Below are positions 1 through 11,600 of a stretch of DNA of 64,000 nucleotides, piece after piece; the stretch's first letter is position 1; every line of letters begins with the position of its first letter. Origin of the DNA: Cavenderia fasciculata. Taxonomy: Eukaryota > Evosea > Eumycetozoa > Acytosteliales > Cavenderiaceae. The stretch lies in assembly GCF_000203815.1 (NCBI RefSeq), contig NW_004457723.1:620001-684000 (forward strand), given 5' to 3'. The notes below the pieces were generated by a model. That model did not search any database. It saw nothing but the letters and a program-made list of their open reading frames with translations, and was not told the DNA's origin. Both the position numbers and the translations under genes were made by a program.

Positions 1-71
1 AAATCAATTAAAGTTTGGAATTAAAATAAATATAGAATTTTATTTGGTTCAATGAAAATATTTTGATAAAT

Positions 72-3000
72 CTAACTCATTGATTGTGATAATATTTGAC
101 GTTTAGGTTGTTGTTGAAGAGGAGGTTGTTTTGGTTCATAGAGCAGTGATTTTTCATACAACTCATCGTCGTTGTGTATTTGTCGTTGCATTAATTTTTG
201 TTGAAATATTTCATGTTGTCGCATTGGATATGGTACCTTTCTCCATACCTTCCAAGTTTTTACTACATTATTTATCTGTCTCATCTTTTCAAAATTAATA
301 AATATATATGATGATAGTTCCAATGGACTTGAAACATTATTTTCCTTCTTATTATTATTGCTGTCGTTACTTAATAAAGTTGGTTGAGAATCTGATACAA
401 CAAACATATCTTTAGTGTAGAGACCAAGGTATGGGAGTACAGGTGATTTACTTTGGGATAATAATTCACGATAACGTTTGTGATTAGATTCGGTTGAAAA
501 GATTTGTTGAAGTAATTGGTATTGAGCCATTGCCTTTTTCGATACCTTTTCCCATGTCAAGTTGATACGACGAATGGCATAATGTCCCAACCCGGTACTA
601 ATGGCATAGGAAGCATGGAAATTCTTGAGATTAAGCAGTGAATGACCAATATCTATAAACTTTTCAATGACCAATGCACGATGACTGGCACTTGAACTAC
701 AAAGGATTTCTGATCCAACCCATGAACTCCATCGATTAAATAGTTTGACAATTGCTTGGAAATTGGGACTTGATTCTGGCTTTGTAAATCTTTGCTTTAA
801 AAATTCACTCACAGGTAATTGTTTAAATGCCCTTTCATCCAACAATGTCATTTGAATGGCCACCTCTGTACTATCCAAATCAATTAAATTAAATTTCTTA
901 TTATCACTCAATGTACTTCTTGTTGCTGCTAATATAAAATTATTATTATTAGAAGAAGAAGAAGAAGAAGAAGTATTAGAATTTGGAGGGACTGATAAAT
1001 TATTTGGTTGAACTGAAGATGATGAAGAAGAAGTGATAGTCATTCGTCTAAGTGGTCTTTTTAAAATTGAAACTGGAGTATTATTTGGTTGATTTGAACT
1101 ATAAAGGTTTGGTGAAAGATTTGGTTGTTGAGCTGAGGATAAATTGGGAGAAGAGGTAAATGGAGAAGGTGATAATGGAGAAGATGAAGATGAAGTTGGT
1201 GATAATGGTGGAGTGGTTGCCATTGTCGTATTATTACTATTGCTATTAATGGTCAATGAAATTTCACCAGAATTATTTAAACTATTTGAATTACTATTTG
1301 GATTTGAATCTAATAGATATTTTGTAAAATCATCCAAATAGATGAGTTGTTTACTTTCTTCGTAGGAACTTTTACCAATAAATTCATTTGTAAATAATTG
1401 AATTTGTTTGGCAGTTTCTGAACCTTCCTCTGTCAACCAATACAATGGTTTAGATTCTACCAATGATTTGATGAGCAACAATATTCTTTCTCGTCGACGC
1501 GCAGCAAATAATCCACTATCCAAACCAATACCTTGATAGATACGTGTCAATTTGGATATATAATTGATTGTTGAAATAAAATAATCACAATGTGTAAGAT
1601 TAAATGTTTCCAACAATGATTCATCCTTGTAATAGATATCTGTCAATTTTAATATCAATTTTTCTATAGTCACAATCTTTAATACTTGTTTTCCTTTTTT
1701 AATTATATATTGTATACCATTTTCTTCATCCTAAAAAAATAAAATAAATATAAAATTAAATAAATTAGATTAGTTTATAAATATTATTTTTCTATTTCTC
1801 TATTTCTTCTTACAAATAAAATATTTAAATGATTTTGAAAAATAAAATTAAATAAATCAATTGATTTTGATTTATCAATATCATTTGTAGTTTGTAATAA
1901 TAATGGACCAAATATTTGACTCATTTTTAAATAAAATGATTTTTCCATTTCCAACAATTGTTTTCCATTCACAATTGTTTCTTGTTGTTGTAAAGATTTC
2001 TCTTTAACTTTAATTAAATGTTGAATAAATACAGAAAAGGTTGTCCAATGAATTTGAGATTGAGAAAATAATAGTGAACGTATACATGATGATTTGTAAT
2101 CAATATCTTCCACTTCGCAGACAGTCGATGTTAATAATTCCTCACTTGGAAGAATAGATGATGGTAATTGTTTGAAAAAATGAACCAATAATTGAACAAC
2201 TGTCAAGACTTGAATATTATCCATTGATCTATATGCATCTTCTTTACCTGGTGTCGTTGATTTGACAAGTGTTTCCAATTCTTCTGTCGATTCATTTAAA
2301 TTTTCATTTAAATAAATATTATAAAGTTCTATAGTTTCAGATTCCTCCTCTAATTGTTCATCAAAATATTCAATGATTTTAGTAATGAATAATGGACATG
2401 GTGAATCATCAGATAGACGAGTTTCTTCAATGGGAACACCAAAGATGGCTTCGTTACGATATTGATGAACTGTTTCATTGGTAGAATGGGATCTAGATAT
2501 CAACATCTTGTTGATACGATCCAATGATTCTTTGTTTTTTACAGTTGTAATCTTTACTCGTGTCATTAATTGACTTAATAATGTACCTGATCTTTCTCTT
2601 CCAGTTGGGGTTGGTGGTGGTGATGAAACTAGTGGTGGACTAGAAACCAAATTAATTGGTTGATCGAGCTCGGATGTAATATTTTCCAAACTTTTAGAAA
2701 GTTGATTTCTTGTAGATGAAGGAGTTGGTGGTGGTGATACTGGTGCTGGATGAATTGATGGTAATGGTGGTGGTGCCAGAATTGGTAAAAGTGGTGGTGG
2801 TGGTGTTTTACTTTCAAAGGTATCAAAAGTATCATTAGTATCTTCATGTCCAATTTCCTCATTTGCACCATCCAACTGATTTACAATTGTCGTCGTCGAT
2901 TCTTTTTCTTGTTCATGTTCTTTTTCCTTTTCATCTTCTTCAATGATAAGAGGAGGAGAAATCTTTTCTGGTGATAATAGGTAATCTTCTTTTTGTTGTT

Positions 3001-6000
3001 TTCTTTTTGATAGTCTAAGAGTACCTCCAATAAGATTTGCAAGTGGAAGAGGATAACTTGGTAATGATCCACTTCTTGTTCTACCATTTGATTCAATAGT
3101 TTGTGGTTTCTTTGATACAGATATTGAAGTAAATCTAATTCTACCAGAAGAAGAATTGGATCCACCACCATTATTATTATTATTATTATTATTTCGATGA
3201 TCCAAAAGATGTGAAAGGTTGATACTCAATTTCTTTGATTTTCTTCTTCTCTTTATAGTCTTTAATTCTTCTTCTTCCTCTTCATCATTGGTATCAAAAT
3301 TTTCAGACTCTGATTCTGATTGTTCTTGATCTTGTTCAAGATCTTCATCTTCATCTTCATCTTCTTCATCATCATCATCATCTTCATTACAAGTATCATC
3401 TTCCTTTACTGTTGATAATATTCTAATTGGTTGAATATTTAATTTTGATTTCCTATTCAATTGTTGTTTACATGTATTAAATTGTTTTATCAATGACGTA
3501 TATGCATTTTCTGTATTTTCAAACATTCCAAATACATACTAAATAAATAATTAAATATTAATACAACTATTCATAAATATGATTTCTTTTTTGATCTACA
3601 AACTTTTTTCATTGCCAAAGTAGTAATTTCAATTGAACTACCAATAATTATACTTGAAACTTTTTTAATACTTTTAATATCTGTAAATAATGATAATTTC
3701 TTCAAAATTTTAAAAAAATATTAATTAATTCTTCTTTTCATTTTCTTTTTTCTTTTTTCTTTTTTTTAACATACTTTAATTTCACTATTAAAAATCAAAC
3801 TATAGAAACAAAAATAAGAAGTGGTAATATAGATTTTACCAGCTTTTGAAACTTTTCTTCGATAGGCACATGGATGTTCAGAAATGGCCCTTTCACTAGT
3901 TGGCAAATTAAAAATATTGATAATATCTGCCTCTTTTCCCATTGCTGATGATATTGAATGTGGTGAAAGGATTTCTTTTGTCTAAAATGAAATAAATATT
4001 TAAAAAGTTAATTATATAATTTTTATCACTCCTCAATCGATAGAGTTTTAAATTTCAATAGACAACAACAACAACGATAAATATTAATGTTTATATAAAT
4101 ACCACTTTGGTCTAATATTAGGGTTTGGAGTGGATTAACCAATTGGATGGTTTAAAAAAACATAAAAAGGGAAGGACTGAAGATCAAATAAAGTGAATTT
4201 CCAATTATGTAATATGTTGTTATTGATTAAAATAAAATCCCTTTCGTTCAAATCAAATAACTGTTGTTGTTGTTGTTGTTGGTGTTGTTGTTGATGTTGA
4301 TGTTGATAATAATAAAAATGTAAAAAAAGGTTTTAAACCATTCGAATCTTTAAAATATATAAAGAGAGAGAGAGAGAGAAGGAGAGAGAAGGGAATCCAT
4401 TAAAATAATGGCATTATTTTATACCACGTTCCGTCGTTACATTCTCCCAACCCATCATCATGATCAAAAGTTAAAACAACCAAGTTGCCAAGTTGATTTT
4501 TGATATGATCTTTGTTTGATATATACTGTTTTGGAACTGGATCGGTTCGTTTTCAATATCGTTGTTGTGTTGTGTTGTTGTTGTTGCAGGAGAGGTGATG
4601 GAAGCAGTTTATATCACACCAACACCAACACACAAGCCGGCGTGGTCATTTGTGTGTTTTAAAAAAAATGTAGTAGTAGTGTCGGTGATTCAATTGTGAT
4701 TGTAATCAAAATTTTGAAGAAAAAAGTGAAATTCACCTCTTGTGTGTGTGTTGTGTTAAGATTGGTGGATTGTAGCAATTCTGGCATTGATGGTTTGTTT
4801 GTTTTTTGTTTATCTATCCTGTCTATAGAAAATCATTCATATGATATATCATGACTGACAATCAGTGTAGTGTAAAAAACAACAACAAAGTGATTGTATA
4901 CATACCATTAATTTAGTAGGTGATAAAGGCGATGAACTAGTCATGATTGGTGTAGTTGGAGTTGAGGAGGATGATGTGGTAGTAGTGGTTGGATGAATAA
5001 AATCTTTAAATTTGGAAATGATAGTTTGTTTCCTAGCTCCGCGTGGTGATGTCGGATTGCTGCTGTTCCCAACTCCTCCTCCAATTGAATTGGATCTAAT
5101 TCTAGTTGAACATTCTATAACTACCATATCTTCTTGTTCGTTTGCCATCATATTATTATTTTGATTATTTTGATTATTATTATTATTTACAATATCTTCT
5201 TTTTTGTTTTCTTCACATCTATTTGATTTATCAAATTCAATTCCAGAATCTGGATCACTACTACTACTATTGTTATTTATATTATTATTGTTTTTATGGT
5301 TATGATCTATTTTATTCAAAATAAAAGATGGCGCAGTATTATTATTATTATTATTATTATTACTATTATTAATGTTTTTGTTGTAATTAAAAGGCAAATG
5401 CTGGGGTGGTGAAAATGCAACACTATGAAGATGGTGGTGGAGGTTGCTGGGTGTAGCATTTTGCACAATGTTTATAGTAGTGCTACGAGTGGTGGTGGTA
5501 GTGGTAGAGGTATTTGTGGTAGAGGTGTTATTATGATTATTTAATACAAAAGTAGGAGGTGGTAGTGGTCTCTTGGAATTGATCAAGGAAGCCGCCCTTA
5601 TTCTTGGCACACCTAATTTCCATCCATTCCCACCACCGTCACGTCCATATTGTTCGATTACTGCGTTATTAATTGTTGTTGTTGTTGTTGATGTAACTGA
5701 TGAAGATGATGATATAGATGGTACACCACCGACAATGCTATCATCGTTACTAAATCTAATGCTATTGTTGTTTGGAAGAGATGAAGAGTATTGCTGCATA
5801 AGAGTTAAAGAAGAGGTTGGGGTTGAAGCAGCAGATGAGTCTCCTCCATTTATGGTTGTTGAAAGTAAAGGAGATGGTGGTTGTAACATTGTCATTTTTC
5901 TGTACATGTATATCGATTTGTTGTTTTGAGAGTATGTTTTAGGTTGTTGTTGTTGCTGTTTTAATGCATCAGATAATAAAGATTTATTATTATTACTATT

Positions 6001-6129
6001 ACCTCTATTATGATTAATTATAATTGGGCTACTACTGCTACTACTACTATTATTAACATCAGGATTGATATTATTACTATCATCACCATTGTTATTATTA
6101 TTATTATTACTATTATTGATGGGTTCCAT
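72..6129 (-). CDS. GRAM - RhoGAP-like - RasGEF multidomain signalling protein
   Basis: Five exons (minus strand): 6129-4906, 3981-3775, 3699-3604, 3538-1814, 1730-72; all junctions are phase 0, giving 1,636 aa. Seen: residues 1-408 are Asn/Ser/Thr-rich low complexity. About 430-530 is a GRAM domain, rebuilt across three exons. An acidic, Pro-rich linker follows. About 873-1084 is a RhoGAP-like fold, beginning with the motif FGVP and containing [11 protein letters not shown] RasGEF N-terminal region starts near 1085 and the catalytic CDC25-type RasGEF domain covers about 1366-1600. Known: RasGEFs load Ras with GTP at the membrane and GRAM domains bind lipids or membranes. The RhoGAP arginine-finger position reads ELYNIY, with Asn instead of Arg, so GAP activity is doubtful. 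The first intron (924 bp) is unusually long. The 5' exon could instead be a separate gene, but phase and splice sites fit one gene. Confidence 0.85.
3982..4905 (-). other. Unusually long first intron (924 bp)
   Basis: Donor GTATGT lies directly after ...KLM, and the acceptor is a T-rich ATTTTAG before the GRAM exon. Both flanks are phase 0. The intron is about ten times longer than the others in the window. It contains TTG-type trinucleotide runs (about 4262-4305), a GA-dinucleotide run (about 4365-4388) and several GT-rich patches. No convincing exon was seen inside. It could hold an alternative promoter: a start at the ATG of MGKEAD would give a shorter protein beginning at the GRAM domain. 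Confidence 0.5.
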
Positions 6130-6707
6130 TGTTGTTGTTTAACTTAATCTTCCTCTATGTATTTCATTGATAATATCGGGATAGGAGAAGAAGATAACGA
6201 CGTCGTTTTCTAATAATGACTTGGTGGTTTGGTTTGGGGGTTGCACAAGTAACCAAGTAGAGATAGATAGACTTTAGAATAGATAGACAATAGATATATA
6301 TTTCCCTCTCTTATCTCTTTCTCTCTCTCTCTCTCTCTAGATATCTATCTATCTATCTATCTAATTTTTGTATGTTTTGGAATAAATGACACTAATCTAA
6401 TCTTGATCTTGTTGTGCCATTAGAATAAAAATCTAAAAAGTTTTAAAACTTTATTTTTTTCTCCTTCTCCGATGTGTCTCCTCGCGGAATGGTTATCCAT
6501 TTTTAGAACAAGTTTTAGTATTATATAAAATTGAATCAATTTTGTTTATTTGATTGTTTGAGAAATAATGTACAAATTGGATGATAATTATTTTTGATAT
6601 TGTTGTTGATATTTTATCAAGTCGATTTTTTGATAAATTTAAAAAGATTGTTGTTAATATTGGCCTCTATTATTATTATTATTATTATTTGTTTGTTTGT
6701 TGTGTTT
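6130..6707. other. Intergenic region with CT and ATCT microsatellites
   Basis: This lies upstream of the GRAM-RasGEF gene and downstream of the methyltransferase stop. It holds a CT-dinucleotide run followed by ATCT tetranucleotide repeats (about 6309-6362). No ORF or RNA gene was recognised. It is expected to contain the RasGEF gene promoter. Confidence 0.6.
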
Positions 6708-8003
6708 TTAAGATTGATTTGAAGAGTTTGTTGGTTTTTGAGCCAAAACTATGATTCTAGGACCATCGGATATTGAACCTTGATATAAATCTTGAATACA
6801 ATATTTACTGGTTGAACGAATATTTTGGAATCCACAACTAGCCAACAAGAGTTGTAGTTCTGGTAAGGTGTAGATGGCAAATTGGTGGTTTTCACAGACG
6901 TATTGTCCGTCGCCATACCCATTACCAATTTCATCTGGGTCCATGGGAGAGTCTACACTGAAAAAGAGGTCTTGGAGACGCCAAATGGAATTGTGGAAAT
7001 CGACTTCAATATTACTGATACGTTTGACGGGGATGCCATTGACGAGTACCTTTTGTTCGGTTTGGTTTCGGAGTTGAGAGAGACCAACGAGAAAGTTGGA
7101 AACGTCCAATAGAACGACACCACCGGGTTGAAGCGATATCCAGATACGACGCAGTGCTTCGAGCTTGTCCTCGAGACGCAACAGGTATTGGAATGGACCG
7201 TGGACACTAACACACATTTTGTACTTGTTCTTGACAGACACGTCCATGAATCCACCGTGGATAGCTGTCACCTTGTCAGATGTGTTCATGGCATGGTCCG
7301 AGGCAAACGTCCAATAGTCGAGATCTGGCTCCATGGCATCAACATGCTTGAACACCTTGCGACGATCCCATTCTCCAAACATTCTACCCAATCCACATCC
7401 AATGTCGAGCAGTGTAATGTCAGATGTCAGACCGTAGAGCTGAGCAGCTCCCTCTACAAAGTTGGCAATCGTGGTAACCTCGTGATGACGTTGGATAAAA
7501 CAATAGTATAAAAGATCACGTTTCTTCCACGACGTACTCTCATCGCCATCACTCACATCAATGTATTTTGATATGTATTGTGATCGTACAGGTTGTGGTG
7601 GTGACGATGGTTGTTGTTGTTGTGGTGGTTGTTGATATTGAATATTATTATTATTGTAACCTTGGTGACTATTACTTGGTGATGATGATCTTGATGTAGT
7701 AGTAGTTGTAGAAGTAGAGGTTGACCCAATACTCTTATTTTTTTTCTTATTATTATTGGTTGCTGCTGACAATAAAGGGAATTCCTCTTCAAATGTCATT
7801 TTAGTGGAGTTGCTACCAGCACTGGGAGTTGAGGTTGTTGTAGTTGTTGACAAAGTTTGTTTCATTTTTGTTGTCTGCTGCTGCTGCTGGCCCAAATGTT
7901 GTTGAATGATTTTGTTGTTGCTGTAGTGATGATTATCTTTCTTTTGTTGTCTTTGTTGTTTATTTATGTCTTCTAGTATGTGTTCTCTTGGTATCATTAT
8001 CAT
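6708..8003 (-). CDS. Class I SAM-dependent methyltransferase
   Basis: Single exon, 431 aa. Residues 1-150 are Gln/Asn/Thr/Ser-rich and look disordered. The folded part starts near YISKYIDVSDGDESTSWKKR. Methyltransferase motif I is LLDIGCGLGRMFG, followed by an acidic strand-2 motif (DAMEPDLDYW) and a motif IV/post-I stretch (VSVHGPFQYLLRLEDK) with GGVVLLDVSNF, the usual order for a class I Rossmann methyltransferase. Known: such enzymes move the methyl group of SAM to small molecules, proteins or RNA. The substrate cannot be read from the sequence. The coding core is visibly GC-richer than the flanks. No intron was found and no signal peptide is present. Confidence 0.8.
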   Translation of the reverse strand: MIMIPREHILEDINKQQRQQKKDNHHYSNNKIIQQHLGQQQQQTTKMKQTLSTTTTTSTPSAGSNSTKMTFEEEFPLLSAATNNNKKKNKSIGSTSTSTTTTTSRSSSPSNSHQGYNNNNIQYQQPPQQQQPSSPPQPVRSQYISKYIDVSDGDESTSWKKRDLLYYCFIQRHHEVTTIANFVEGAAQLYGLTSDITLLDIGCGLGRMFGEWDRRKVFKHVDAMEPDLDYWTFASDHAMNTSDKVTAIHGGFMDVSVKNKYKMCVSVHGPFQYLLRLEDKLEALRRIWISLQPGGVVLLDVSNFLVGLSQLRNQTEQKVLVNGIPVKRISNIEVDFHNSIWRLQDLFFSVDSPMDPDEIGNGYGDGQYVCENHQFAIYTLPELQLLLASCGFQNIRSTSKYCIQDLYQGSISDGPRIIVLAQKPTNSSNQS

Positions 8004-8644
8004 GTATCAACTTCAAATTATACATACTGTGTGTAAGGTAATAAATTACTTTAAAAGGGATGGGGAGGAATAGAGGATGGTAAAAGAGATTATTTTGAAC
8101 AGAGTTGTTTGTTGTTGTTAAAAACTAACAGTAGACTGTGATGTTGTGATAAAAGAAACAAGTTAACTATCTAAAATAATGGAGAGTTCTCTTTCTGTTT
8201 CTTGACAGATGTTCTTGTAATTGTTTGATTCTTTTAAAAAAAAACTTTGCAACTGCGATGATGACAAGCCGTTTGCGAATGAATTAAGATATTTCACAAA
8301 GGTATGATGATGTAATACAAAGTTAGTTTTAAACTGTTTGGATGTTGGAGAGATTACAATAAAACTATATAGTTAAAGTTATATATGTATGGTTTGTTTG
8401 TTTAAGTACTATTTAATGTTTACTATTAAACTAGTTAAAGTTAATGAATGTTTGAGTTGACAAATTTTGAGCAAAGCAAAGCAAAAACCCAAACCCCCAC
8501 CTTTGCAGATGCGAAAATTGCAAGAATGGGAAATATGAGTTTTGATTGATGAAAATTGGCGCATGAGTCATTATGATTCCAATACAACCCTTTGGTTTAA
8601 AAGTTGGCAATTGCTTTTATTTTTGGTCTAAACATAATTACAGT
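8004..8644. other. Intergenic region, no gene seen
   Basis: AT-rich spacer between the UBR ligase 3' end and the methyltransferase start. It contains a short C-rich tract (about 8489-8502) and homopolymer T/A runs. No coding frame, RNA gene or mobile element was seen. The methyltransferase promoter should lie here. Confidence 0.6.
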
Positions 8645-11600
8645 TTAGAATAAATCAAGAGATTGAAAAGTATTGGTTGATTTCATTTGAATCCAAGATT
8701 TATAAAGCGATTGTAAAAGCGATGGAGAGAGGGATAATTGTTGGTTGACCATGGTAGTTGGTTCTTTTCTTTGGTTTAGGTAAATTGATTTATAATCATT
8801 GTTGAATATAATTGATGATTTGTCAATATCAACAATCTTTACCAATCCATTTGATATTTCAATAAAATAAAATACTTGATGAATTCCAGATTTACAATAT
8901 TTTGGATGCTAAAAAACATTATTAATTAGTATATTAATTGTTTTTTTAATATTATTTTTGTTACATACAGAAAGAAAAGAAGAAATACAATGTTCAGAAC
9001 AAAGTAAAGCTCCACAACTTAGACACTTTTGATTTTTAATTTTTGCACATCCCAAACATATATAATCCTTTAATGATTTTGAATTTAATGGTATACTCTT
9101 TTTAACAAAATCCTAAAATAAATAAAAAAATAAATAAAATATTAATATACATATATTTCCTATTTCTATTTCCATTTCTTTTCTTTCTATTTCTTACAAA
9201 ATAAATATTATGTAATTTAATAAATTTTGGAATATGATTAATAGATGAAGGAAGAAAGAAAGTAAAGTTTGGTTTTTTTAAAAAGTTTAAAGAGAATGCA
9301 TGATTGAGGATGGTATCAAATGTTTTTGGATCGAGGATTGATTTGGATGATTTGATATTTGGAATGTTGGTAATATTTGATACGATGAAATCATAGTTTT
9401 GGAATTCGGTTTGGGTAAATTGGTTACTAGAGTCATTGGTGTTTTTCATTTGACTGGTGAGATAGTTGTAGAGAAAGATTTTTCGAATCACTGGGAATGT
9501 GTATTCAAATAGTCTTGGGTTATTGTCGAGATCGTTGTATACTGATTTAATACGAGAGTATAATTGGCCTGGGTTGTTTGGATCATAGTGTCTTTTGGTT
9601 TGTGGTAACTCTGTGCACAGCGATTCCAAGACGATGAAATTAAATAGATAGTATTGGAGAGATGTGACCATTGCTTGGTCAGGTGTCATTCGACGGAGAT
9701 AAACCAAATAAGTACATAAAAAGATAGGGTCAATGTGGAAAAAGAACGCTGGAGGGATGGGAATAGAGTCTTCGGGAAAGGGTGGTACTTCGCAGATCAT
9801 GATAGTTCGAAACAGTGATCTTAGAGTAGCCAACTCATTCTTGAATTCCAAGTCTGTGAGAGGGTAGTATCCAGAGGGATCCAATGCCAATTGTTCGGGT
9901 GTGGCACAGTATTTGATCTTTCGTGTCTTCATTTCAAAGACATCATAGTTGTTAAAGACCATTCCCCAGAGGTGTCTTTCAAAGACACTGTTGTTTTGGA
10001 GGTCGTGTGGATCGAGTTGAAATGATAAAAAGAATTGAGAAACTTCTTCAATGTTGAGAGATGGTACATTCTTGGGGATGAGAATATTGGATGAACTAGA
10101 GCATAGCGGGCAACTGTAACTATAGTCCAATTCACGTGTACTTGAAAGGATACATGATCGATGTGTAACATGTCTACAAGAAATAATGTAACTTGGCAAT
10201 TCGTAACAACTAACAAAAAACTTGACCAACGATGGAAATTGTTCCAACATACTCTTGCTAATCATTTGTTTGTTGTATAGTATATTTGCCATGACATCTT
10301 CATCATCATCATCTTCATTATCTTGATCTTCTCGATACTGTTCATTTTGTAGATTATTCAATATTGAAACCAAATTTGATTTCTCTATTAATCTTTTTTT
10401 AATCTTTTTGATTGATGATAGTTTTTGATTTCTTGCCAATGAACAATGTGTTACATTTGCCATCATATAAAGTGGTTGAGTATTTGTTTTATCTCTACAT
10501 ATTATACAACATGATGAAGTATCAAAATTATCCATATCATCATCGTTATTATTATTATTATTATCTGTTGTTTCTTCATTTTCATCATCATTTTCTTTAT
10601 CTATTATTTCTTGTTGTTTTAAAAAAAGATTTTGTTTTTCTTTCATTTGTTTCATAATTTCATCTCTTTTTTGTTGTAATAATTTCTTTCTAGATTCTTT
10701 TTCCTTTTCATCTTCTTGTGAACCATCATCTTGAAGATTAATACCATTTGATTTAATATATCGATCCAAATCCTCTGAATAGTTTGATAGACTTGTAAAG
10801 ATATGAACCAAAAGTGGATTACGATCTTGATTTTTAGTTTTCCAAAATACAATCAGAGTATCCAACAATGATTGTTTTTGAACTGTTTTATCTTGGTATT
10901 CAATGGTTTCGAGTCGAATAAAATGGATTGGTGGTTCTTGACGTGTTTGTTGATTGTTGAGTATAAGAATAAATAGATAGAAAATATCACCAAGTGCAAT
11001 AAGTGACGACGATGATACTCTTGATAGGATGGAATGAAGTGAGAGGTCTAAAGAGGAGGATGTAATATTTACAAATTCGGGTGTAATCATTTTGAGCAAT
11101 ACAAAATGCAATAAGTTGAAAAAAGAGTGGTTTTCTAGTAACGAGGTGACACTTTTAATATGTGTCGACGATGACGAGTCAAGGAGGAGTTGTGATTTTG
11201 GTGGTAGCCATGGATAGGATTCGGGAATACCTTTTGATTTTTGGTATTCAAATAGTCTGGTTCTCGATCGTTCGAGTAATGTTATACGGTAGAAATATTC
11301 AAAGTGCCAATAATATGGATCATATTGATCCCACAATTCTGGTTTTAAATTCATCTCCAAATCATTTACATTCACTACAACTTGTTCTATTAATCTCTTT
11401 TTTCTTTCCAAATCTATATTTTTAAATATAAATTTAAAATTTATAATCTAAAAACAAAAAAAATAAATAAATAAATAAGTAATTAAGTAAATAATATTTT
11501 TGATTTGTATATTTGTTTTTCTATTTCTATTTTTTTACCTCGGTATAATAAAAAAAACCAGTTGAAGCAATTTGAATTAAATGATATTTTAAATCTTGAT

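Noticed and set aside
7128-7511. 127-codon plus-strand ORF
   Set aside because: Lies fully antisense to the methyltransferase core; no protein features.
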